Shown here one piece after another: positions 1-5,618 of a stretch of 9,323 nucleotides of DNA (position 1 is the first letter of the stretch; each line of letters begins with the position of its first letter). The translations under genes were made by a program, and so were the position numbers. Under the pieces are notes generated by a model. It ran no database searches. It saw only the letters and a program-made list of their open reading frames with translations, and was not told the DNA's origin. This DNA comes from Alphaproteobacteria bacterium (lineage in GTDB: Bacteria; Pseudomonadota; Alphaproteobacteria; Holosporales; Holosporaceae). The DNA is taken from positions 1 through 9,323 of the forward strand of contig VGCF01000034.1 in assembly GCA_016870135.1 (NCBI GenBank), written 5' to 3'.

Positions 1-923
1 AGACCCCTTGGCGCGTCATGGTGTCTGTGGATGGAAAAACAGGGCCTGTGTGCTTGGAAACCCACAATTCTGATGGGGCGCGAAAAGTGCTGGTCAATGG
101 GGTTGGGTTAAAAAACCAAATGGCCATGCGGCAATGGGTCAACATGATCTGGCCCATGGTGATATCAACGGACACCGCCAGCACACGTCGCGCCTATTTG
201 AATCGGTTGACGTTTTCTCTTGATGTGTCCTATGGGCCGTTGTGGTTGCGTTACGAAAAGGCATTGCGTCAGAGAAATCTTTTGCTGCAACAAGGGGTGA
301 CAAACGCTACGTGGTACGAGGCCATAGAGGATATTTTATCCGAAACGGCCGTACTCTTGTTTCAAAAACGTGCCGCAGCCTTGGCATGCATTCACATGGC
401 CATTCGGGGGCATGTTACGCCATTTCCTCAACCCCAATGTGGGATGCACGGAGAAGCAGAAAACAGCCTGATCAACGATCCATCGGGTGCCCATTATCGT
501 CAAGTTTTGGGGCAAAACAGAGACCAAAATCGTCTGCAAAAAACCACATCTTTTGGGTTGCATAAAACGCGATTTTTGCTGACCCATCCCAATGGTCGTG
601 AATGGGGAGTGTGTTCTATGGGGGAACAAAAAGGCTTGCTGTTGTCTTTGGCTTTGGCCCTGTTTCGTGTGTGTGTACATGATCAGCCGGACGTGATTCA
701 CTTTTTACTGTTGGACGAGGGCATGACGCATTTGGACGAGCATCGAACCGCGTGGTTGTGGGATGAATTGCTGGCTTTGGTTGGTGCGGGGCGCTCTGGT
801 CCAGACACCTACCGGACAGGATCTGGTGCCGTTGATAGGGCGTGCCGCATGGTGGTGGTAACAGGCACAGGGAGGGACGCCCCAGCATCGGTGAAACACT
901 GGAAAATATCCCATTCGGTTTAA
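1..923 (+). CDS. recF: DNA replication and repair protein RecF, 3' part (5' end outside window)
   Basis: RecF is an SMC-like ABC ATPase that helps load RecA at gapped DNA and stalled forks in the cytoplasm. The reading frame is open from base 3 with no stop, so the gene begins before the window; the N-terminal Walker A part is therefore not visible, and the ATG at 18 is internal. Seen here: the RecF block with S-T-R-R-A-Y-L-N-R-L followed by R-Y-E-K-A-L-R-Q-R-N-L-L, the ABC signature region S-M-G-E-Q-K-G (usual form S-T-G-E-Q-K-A), Walker B L-L-L-D-E with the D-loop H-L-D-E-H-R, and a final V-V-V-T-G-T typical of the RecF end. The usual G-P-H-R-S-D stretch reads G-L-H-K-T-R, so the protein is divergent but looks intact. 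It converges with the decayed gene at 949-2010, with 25 bases between the stop codons. Identification rests on motif order and is strong. Confidence 0.88.
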   Translation, partial: TPWRVMVSVDGKTGPVCLETHNSDGARKVLVNGVGLKNQMAMRQWVNMIWPMVISTDTASTRRAYLNRLTFSLDVSYGPLWLRYEKALRQRNLLLQQGVTNATWYEAIEDILSETAVLLFQKRAAALACIHMAIRGHVTPFPQPQCGMHGEAENSLINDPSGAHYRQVLGQNRDQNRLQKTTSFGLHKTRFLLTHPNGREWGVCSMGEQKGLLLSLALALFRVCVHDQPDVIHFLLLDEGMTHLDEHRTAWLWDELLALVGAGRSGPDTYRTGSGAVDRACRMVVVTGTGRDAPASVKHWKISHSV

Positions 924-927
924 TCAA

Positions 928-950
928 TCTCTGGAAGAGAGTATTTTTTT
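928..950 (+). terminator. Probable Rho-independent terminator of recF
   Basis: Five bases after the recF stop, TCTCT (928-932) and AGAGA (936-940) form a 5-bp stem with a 3-base loop, followed by GTA and a run of seven T (944-950). The stem is short and A+T-containing, so termination may be partial. The T run overlaps the stop codon (949-951) of the convergent decayed gene. Confidence 0.5.
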
Positions 951-2010
951 AGACAAATTCTTGTGCAACGGCATCAAATTCGCGTATTTTGTCCGCAAGA
1001 GACCTTACATCTTTCTCCTCAATCGGAGAAAGGCAATCTTGGGGGTTGAATGTGCCATCTTCAATAAATTGCGACAATGTTTCGTTCACATGATTTGCTT
1101 TTTCAAGATCAAGTGCCGTGTGCCGTGTACTTTTACCAAATCAAGGTAAACGGCGAAAGTCTTCAGGACTGATCTCCCACATATTGCCAGTATGTTTTTT
1201 CTTGATTGCGTCTTTGAACAAACAGGTGTCATCGCGATCCAAACCGTATTCGAGCTGTTTTGTTGCACCCATGGTTTTCAAAAAATCTTCACCTTCTTTA
1301 TTCGGTTTTCTATTAAAAACAACGTAAAGGTCTGGCAAAGGTTTTTTGGCCACTTCAAGAAAATTGCTGTGTTTGGCCTGTAATTCTTTTTTTTATCTCC
1401 TACAACCGCCCTAATCCTATAGGTGCATTCTCTGCTGACAGATGACCCTTGTCACGTTTTTTGTATTGAAAATAATGAAAATAATGTTCTCCTGCTCGTT
1501 TTCCTAATCGTTCATAAAAAGCCTCAACGCCCTCTTTTACAAGGTTCATTTTTTCTGCAAGATTCCTTGTTGCTCGCTTGTCAACCTCAAGGAGCGAATA
1601 TAACTTATCATTTGCTTCCTTTGGTGACAGCAGTGGATTTTCATCATTTACTCGCTTATAAAAAGCCTGGGGGTTTTCGCCTTTTTTTGAAGGTTATTTT
1701 TTCCTAATTGATCAAGGGATTGGGTGTTTGGCCAAGCCTGGTTGTAATACTCTCAAAATGAACTCCTCGTACAATATCTTTTTGTACCATCAGTGTAGAG
1801 TAGGTTAGAAAAACGTCCTGTATAGGAAGCTTTGGAACGTGTGATATTCGTCTCTATTTCCGTAATGGTTGTGCTTAGTTCGTCACTCCTTTCTTTCATA
1901 TCTTTTTGGTTATTTGTGTGTGTGGTGGTTTCTTTCACGCTCTTTATGGCGGATGTGTGTGCCGTGGTGCACAGTGTGAACAGGGTGCACAATAATTTAA
2001 TCTTGTTCAT
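949..2010 (-). pseudogene. Decayed gene for an exported protein of unknown family
   Basis: Reading leftward, ATG at 2010 opens a classic signal peptide: M-N-K-I-K, then a hydrophobic L-L-C-T-L-F-T-L-C core and T-S-A as likely cleavage site near residue 21. An upstream in-frame ATG at 2028 is less likely. The frame then meets TGA at 1753-1755, but sensible coding continues past it to an A7 tract (complement of 1682-1688). There it shifts by one base into a 93-codon stretch starting at 1681 and rich in charged helix-forming residues. That stretch ends at TAG (1400-1402). Beside an A8 tract (complement of 1387-1394) coding returns to the first frame, passes TGA at 1141-1143, and ends at TAA 949-951. 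Joined up, it is about 350 residues, mostly hydrophilic and helical. An in-frame 48-residue-spaced echo, A-F-Y-K-R-V and A-F-Y-E-R-L, is visible. I recognise no family. Sequencing indels could explain the frame breaks but not the two TGA codons. Confidence 0.72.
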
Positions 2011-2148
2011 TTTTAAATCAACAAACATTTATTGTATTAACCATAAAATATTATTTTTTGAAAAATCAAGTTTAGTTTTGTGTTTTTTGATCAGTGCTTT
2101 ACGATTGGTACCGTGGATATATGCCGTAAAATCCAGGATATTAACGGT

Positions 2149-2694
2149 TTACAGGTCGTTCTTTTGGTGATTAACGTGGACCTTGATCCACCAATAGGCC
2201 CGTTGCGCCGCCACAATGTTGCCCGATGTCAGGGCATCAGAAAAAGTTTGACAGGCTGTGTTCAGGTCTGGTGCTTGTGGATGATGCCCATGTTCATGCC
2301 AATCCAAAAGGATTTCAAAAAGATCTGGATCATCTGGAACGGGCCAATGTCCCCCCAGTTGTAAGATATGGGCTGCCCGCGTTTCCGGATGTTTTAACAG
2401 AGTATAAGCCTGATTGCAGCGTACAGAACGTTGCGCGGCCAGCTGTTTTGCCGTTTCAGATGTCCACTGATCAGGATGAATCATGGCTTGCGCCTCTTCG
2501 TAACGCTGATCCAGCGTGGTCAAGCACAGGTCAAAAGCCGTTGGAAGGCCGAATACAGAAAAGGCGTTAAGGGGGATATGGGTATGGGTTGGCCCAGCAG
2601 AGGCGTGTGCCGCCCAGAACAACGGGGGTTCGTCGCGAGCAATGCATGGGGATGATGGGGGTTCGATACGACGGTTTTCAAACTGTTCAAACAT
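2149..2694 (-). CDS. hscB: Fe-S cluster assembly co-chaperone HscB (J-domain protein)
   Basis: HscB is the J-domain partner of the Hsp70-type chaperone HscA; it brings the IscU scaffold to HscA and stimulates its ATPase to help cluster transfer. The ATG at 2694 gives 181 residues, within the family range, and overlaps the iscA TGA by 8 bases, which implies translational coupling. The J domain runs from about residue 43 (N-A-F-S-V-F-G-L) to 115, with the essential H-P-D at 73-75 (followed by Q-W rather than the commoner R-F/Y), then N-Q-A-Y-T-L-L and P-x-x-R-A. The C-terminal part, from D-L-F-E-I-L-L-D-W-H-E at about 124, fits the IscU-binding helical domain. The first 40 residues are not conserved and lack the C-x2-C pairs seen in some alphaproteobacterial and mitochondrial HscB. 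No clear terminator follows. The frame is open further upstream to 2793, but that would lie inside iscA. Confidence 0.85.
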   Translation of the reverse strand: MFEQFENRRIEPPSSPCIARDEPPLFWAAHASAGPTHTHIPLNAFSVFGLPTAFDLCLTTLDQRYEEAQAMIHPDQWTSETAKQLAAQRSVRCNQAYTLLKHPETRAAHILQLGGHWPVPDDPDLFEILLDWHEHGHHPQAPDLNTACQTFSDALTSGNIVAAQRAYWWIKVHVNHQKNDL

Positions 2695-3016
2695 GGAACG
2701 ATGCCCCGCAGCCACAAGACCCTTTTTCCTGGGGATTTCTGAAAACAAAACCTCGACGCGTAGGCGTTTCTTGAAAATCCATTTCCGTACCAATCAAAAA
2801 CAACAAAGCCTTGTTGTGCACATACAGGGAATAGTGTTCGGTAAGAGGGATTTTTTCCTCTTCTGCATTGGGTTCATCCACATATTCCAAAACATAACTT
2901 AGACCAGAACATCCCCTGGTGCGTAAACGAATGCGCACACCGTGTTCTGGTCGCAGCTGCAATAATCTCAGCAATTCTGATGAGGCGCTGGGGGTTACGC
3001 GGATGGCGGCGGACAT
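2687..3016 (-). CDS. iscA: A-type Fe-S cluster carrier protein (IscA family)
   Basis: A-type carriers bind iron or [2Fe-2S]/[4Fe-4S] clusters and pass them from the IscU scaffold to apoproteins. The 109-residue length is normal. The three ligand cysteines are present: C36 in R-G-C-S-G-L-S-Y, and C101 and C103 in S-C-G-C-G-A-S-F-H-V at the very C-terminus, the standard family ending. The gene starts inside iscU (22-base overlap) and ends inside hscB (8-base overlap), with no visible Shine-Dalgarno sequence, so it is probably translated by coupling within one message. It ends in TGA exactly where the family should end, the only TGA stop among complete genes here; this supports a standard genetic code. 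Position between iscU and hscB favours IscA over ErpA or SufA. Confidence 0.9.
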   Translation of the reverse strand: MSAAIRVTPSASSELLRLLQLRPEHGVRIRLRTRGCSGLSYVLEYVDEPNAEEEKIPLTEHYSLYVHNKALLFLIGTEMDFQETPTRRGFVFRNPQEKGSCGCGASFHV

Positions 3017-3393
3017 GATTGCTTGGTTTGATAGTCAGCAATGGCAGAACGAATGGCATCCTCGGCCAACATTGAGCAGTGCATTTTGACAGGAGGCAGG
3101 GACAGATGAGATGCAATGTCCGTATTTTTAATGGCACTGGCTTCATCCAGTGTGCGACCACGCAATAATTCTGTGGCCAATGACGCCGACGCAATGGCAG
3201 ATCCGCATCCAAAAGTTTTAAATTTTGCCGCCGTAATGACGCCCATTTGATCAACCAAAATCTGCAATTTCATCACATCACCACAAGCCGGCGCACCCAC
3301 CATCGCCGTACCCACATTGGGGTCTTTTGCATCGAGAGTGCCAACGTTTCTTGGTTTTTCAAAGTGGTCAATGACGTCTTGTTTATAAGCCAT
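2995..3393 (-). CDS. iscU: Iron-sulfur cluster assembly scaffold protein IscU
   Basis: IscU is the scaffold on which new Fe-S clusters are built from sulfur supplied by cysteine desulfurase. The 132-residue protein carries every functional residue at the same number as in E. coli IscU: C37 and D39 in P-A-C-G-D, C63 in F-G-C-G-S-A-I-A, and H105-C106 in K-M-H-C-S-M-L. The HscA recognition motif L-P-P-V-K is at 99-103, so a functional HscA is expected elsewhere in the genome. The last residues (S-C-P-P-P-S-A) are read from DNA shared with the iscA start. The ATG at 3393 gives the canonical M-A-Y start, but no Shine-Dalgarno is visible before it. It leads an iscU-iscA-hscB message; iscS, normally just upstream, is absent, and the divergent pepA stands there instead. 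Confidence 0.95.
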   Translation of the reverse strand: MAYKQDVIDHFEKPRNVGTLDAKDPNVGTAMVGAPACGDVMKLQILVDQMGVITAAKFKTFGCGSAIASASLATELLRGRTLDEASAIKNTDIASHLSLPPVKMHCSMLAEDAIRSAIADYQTKQSCPPPSA

Positions 3394-3425
3394 GATGGAT
3401 AATTAACGCTGAGAACGAATGATTC

Positions 3426-3454
3426 ATTGTACCATTTTTTTGTAAAAGAGAAAA
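3426..3454 (-). promoter_or_regulatory. Candidate promoter for iscU-iscA-hscB (extended -10)
   Basis: On the minus strand TGG-TACAAT (3434 down to 3426) is an extended -10 hexamer (5 of 6 to TATAAT with the TGn extension). A weak -35, TTTTCT (3454-3449), lies 17 bases upstream. Transcription would start about 3419 and give a leader of roughly 25 bases before the iscU ATG. The same 12 bases recur in opposite orientation at 3517-3528. Confidence 0.45.
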
Positions 3455-3516
3455 CATTTTCTTTTGGCTGTTTTGGGTGGTGTTGTGGGCATTGCAAGAG
3501 AGAGTTTGTTCCAGGC

Positions 3517-3528
3517 AATGGTACAATG
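3517..3528 (+). promoter_or_regulatory. Candidate promoter for pepA (extended -10)
   Basis: TGG-TACAAT (3519-3527) is an extended -10 facing pepA; no convincing -35 is seen 16-18 bases before it. The leader to the pepA ATG would be about 60 bases. The surrounding 12 bases AATGGTACAATG are the exact reverse complement of 3425-3436, which carries the opposite promoter candidate. A second, weaker option for pepA is TTGCGT (3538) with TATTCT (3562). Confidence 0.35.
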
Positions 3529-3597
3529 GGGATTTTGTTGCGTACGCTGTTCCAATTGTCGTATTCTAAAAAGAGAAGTTTTTTAAAAGAAAATACA

Positions 3598-5130
3598 ATG
3601 AACAACAGCGCATGTGGTCAAGGAAAGCAGAACCATTTTTCATCTGATTTTTCCTTGGAATTGGTGAAAACAGCCCCTGAACACGCTCTTCAAATGGTTG
3701 GAATATTCAAAGATGGTACTTTGACCTGTCGCAACCATGATTCATGGGTTTCAGGACTGGGGGAAACATTTGGGGTCAGTGGATTAAAAGAAGGGTCAGC
3801 CCTGTGGGTATCGGCCAACTGTATTGTGGTGTCCATTGGATCGCCAAAAACAGATACGCAATGGCAAGAAATGGGGGCCAAATTGTTGCAAAACGCTCCA
3901 CCCAATCGCGTTTGTGCCCTGATGGTGGACAACTTGAGCGCAGAAAACATGAGGCACGTGGCTTATGGTTGCGACATGGGGTCTTGGCGTTTTAACCGTT
4001 ATCGAACAAAGGCCAGACCTGTATCACCCCGTTGTACAACAGCGTACATCGTTCATCCAGCAGCTGATGATGCTGGGGTCAAAGAACAGCGTACGATGGA
4101 TCACCACTTGGTGCAATCGGTGCATTGGGCGCGCGATATGGCCAATCAGCCAGGCAATGTCATTTACCCAGAAACCTTTGCCCAGCAGGTCAAAGAATTA
4201 GAGGAATGGGGAGTCAAAGTCGATGTAATGGAGGAAGAGCAGTTAACAAGATGGGGGGCTTTGTTGGGCGTATCTCAGGGCAGTGCACGCCCCGCACGGG
4301 TGGTGGTGGCCTCTTGGTCGGGTGCAGGCGGGGATAAGCCCGTTGTGGCATTGGTGGGTAAGGGAGTAACCTTTGACAGCGGTGGGTTGTCGTTGAAACC
4401 GTCCAATAATATGGGGGAAATGAAATACGATAAAACGGGTGCTGTGGTTTCCGCAGGCGTTGTTCGGGCTTTGGCGTTGCAAAAAGCCCCAGTTAATGTG
4501 GTGGCTGTTTTGGCACTTGTGGAAAATATGCCCTCGGGCTCAGCCCAGCGTCCAGGCGATATTGTAACGTCGTTGTCCGGTCAAACCATAGAAGTGTTGG
4601 ACACAGATGCCGAAGGTCGATTGATTTTGGCCGATGCATTAACTTATGCTCAGCGCACGTTCAATCCTGCCATTGTTGTGGATATTGCTACCTTAACCGG
4701 TGCCGTGATTATGGCTTTGGGTTCGGCTTATGCTGGTTTGTTTGCAAACAATGATGAATTGGCCCAACAATTGATTGGGGCGGGTGAAAAAACAGGCGAG
4801 GCCCTATGGCGCTTGCCCTTGCACAAAAGCTATGATCGGGCCATGAATAGTGATTGTGCAGACATGAAGAACATTTCCGGACCAGGAGTGGGGGCAGGAT
4901 CTGCCACAGCAGCGGCTTTTTTGGGGCGTTTTGTGAATCAAAACCAAGCCTGGGCGCACTTGGATATTGCTGGTGTGGATATGACCAAAACAGAAACACC
5001 CTTGGCCCCAAAAGGTGGAGTAGCCTTTGGTGTGCAGCTGTTATGTGAATTTATTCATCAGGCGTTTCAGAGCGGATTTGCGCATACCGCATTAAAGCAA
5101 AAAGAAGAAAACAGTCAGGTCAATGGATAA
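3598..5130 (+). CDS. pepA: Leucyl aminopeptidase (M17 family, cytosol aminopeptidase)
   Basis: PepA is a hexameric cytoplasmic di-metal peptidase that removes N-terminal residues during protein and peptide turnover; some family members also bind DNA. ATG 3598 gives 510 residues, the usual length; the frame is open back to 3427 but the extra residues have no family character. The divergent N-terminal domain covers about 1-165. The catalytic domain contains V-G-K-G-V-T-F-D-S-G-G (K255, D260), L-S-L-K-P (K267), M-K-Y-D-K-T-G (D278) and T-D-A-E-G-R-L (D337, E339, R341), so all metal ligands and both catalytic residues (K267, R341) are present, each 15 positions lower than in E. coli PepA. D-I-A-T-L-T-G and W-A-H-L-D-I-A-G follow. 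The first signature residue is D335 instead of the usual N. Only a weak A/G-rich ribosome site precedes the start (AAGAGAAG at about 20 bases). It is alone in its transcript, with groES 115 bases downstream. Confidence 0.95.
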   Translation: MNNSACGQGKQNHFSSDFSLELVKTAPEHALQMVGIFKDGTLTCRNHDSWVSGLGETFGVSGLKEGSALWVSANCIVVSIGSPKTDTQWQEMGAKLLQNAPPNRVCALMVDNLSAENMRHVAYGCDMGSWRFNRYRTKARPVSPRCTTAYIVHPAADDAGVKEQRTMDHHLVQSVHWARDMANQPGNVIYPETFAQQVKELEEWGVKVDVMEEEQLTRWGALLGVSQGSARPARVVVASWSGAGGDKPVVALVGKGVTFDSGGLSLKPSNNMGEMKYDKTGAVVSAGVVRALALQKAPVNVVAVLALVENMPSGSAQRPGDIVTSLSGQTIEVLDTDAEGRLILADALTYAQRTFNPAIVVDIATLTGAVIMALGSAYAGLFANNDELAQQLIGAGEKTGEALWRLPLHKSYDRAMNSDCADMKNISGPGVGAGSATAAAFLGRFVNQNQAWAHLDIAGVDMTKTETPLAPKGGVAFGVQLLCEFIHQAFQSGFAHTALKQKEENSQVNG

Positions 5131-5149
5131 AGGAATGGTGAAAATCCTC

Positions 5150-5178
5150 TTGCACAGAGAAGGATCGTGTGTTAAAAA
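5150..5178 (+). promoter_or_regulatory. Candidate groESL promoter
   Basis: TTGCAC (5150-5155) and TAAAAA (5173-5178) are 17 bases apart and sit directly before the CIRCE-like operator, which would put the operator at the transcription start, its usual place. CTTGCAC also partly resembles a sigma-32 -35 box, but no CCCCAT-type -10 is present. Both hexamers are weak matches; position is the main argument. Confidence 0.35.
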
Positions 5179-5187
5179 TAAATGAAA

Positions 5188-5214
5188 TTAGCAATCGACC
5201 TTGCGGTCTGCTAA
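5188..5214. promoter_or_regulatory. Degenerate CIRCE operator (HrcA-binding site) of groESL
   Basis: TTAGCAATC-N9-GTCTGCTAA matches the CIRCE consensus TTAGCACTC-N9-GAGTGCTAA in 15 of 18 arm positions with the exact 9-base spacing and at the expected place before groES. The outer arms extend to AATTAGCA/TGCTAATT (5186-5193 and 5209-5216), and the spacer region adds GACC/GGTC around a TTGC loop. HrcA repression relieved by heat is the known role of such sites; whether HrcA exists in this genome cannot be seen here. Confidence 0.8.
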
Positions 5215-5245
5215 TTGATCATCTTACTGAAAAGGAGACTTAATA

Positions 5246-5560
5246 ATGTCCAATTTTTCTCTCTCGTTGCGCCCATTGCACGATCGTGTTGTGATTCAAA
5301 GATTAGAAAGTGAAGAGGTCACAGCAGGCGGATTAATCATTCCAGACACGGCCAAGGAAAAACCCATCAAGGGAACAGTTTTGGCCGTCGGTCCAGGTTC
5401 CCGCAATGATACAGGTCAGTTGACACCAATGGATATCAAGGTTGGTGATTGCGTTTTGTTTGGAAAATGGTCGGGAACGGAAAGTAAAATTGATGGGGTG
5501 GATATCGTCATCATGAAAGAATCTGATATTTTAGCTGTTTTAACGCCCGCCGCATCATAA
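5246..5560 (+). CDS. groES: Co-chaperonin GroES (Hsp10)
   Basis: GroES is the heptameric lid that closes the GroEL folding chamber in the cytoplasm. The 104-residue protein has the family opening R-P-L-H-D-R-V-V (9-16) and the mobile loop with the GroEL-contacting G-G-L-I-I and P-D-T-A-K-E-K-P (28-40), then V-G-P-G and D-I-V-I-M-K-E-S-D-I-L-A near the end. A short N-terminal S-N-F-S-L-S-L and C-terminal T-P-A-A-S make it a few residues longer than the common 95-97. A strong ribosome site, AAGGAG (5233-5238), lies 7 bases before the ATG. It is the first gene of the groESL operon, 58 bases ahead of groEL, behind the CIRCE-like operator. Confidence 0.97.
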   Translation: MSNFSLSLRPLHDRVVIQRLESEEVTAGGLIIPDTAKEKPIKGTVLAVGPGSRNDTGQLTPMDIKVGDCVLFGKWSGTESKIDGVDIVIMKESDILAVLTPAAS

Positions 5561-5618
5561 GCAGCATATTGTTTTCCAAATGATTTAAATCAATTAGTTT
5601 TAATTAGGAGAAATAACC

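Noticed and set aside
1141..1755. TGA read as tryptophan, making the 949-2010 region a functional gene in a recoded genome
   Set aside because: Reassignment would not repair the frame breaks near 1682 and 1390. iscA ends in TGA exactly at the family C-terminus, and tryptophan is encoded by TGG throughout the other genes.
1832..2170. Hydrophobic plus-strand reading frame of 112 residues, possible membrane protein
   Set aside because: It lies antisense to the signal-peptide part of the decayed gene; its hydrophobic character follows from the T-rich complement, and it has no ribosome site.
2695..2793. HscB starting upstream at 2793
   Set aside because: It would lie wholly inside iscA, whereas the ATG at 2694 overlaps the iscA stop in the normal coupling arrangement and gives a normal HscB length.
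3427..3597. N-terminal extension of PepA from the in-frame ATG at 3427
   Set aside because: The extra 57 residues have no PepA character and would cover both promoter candidates; the ATG at 3598 gives the usual family length and residue spacing.
5145..5164. Imperfect hairpin TCCT...AGGA after pepA as a terminator
   Set aside because: The stem is interrupted and no T run follows; it overlaps the better supported groESL promoter region.
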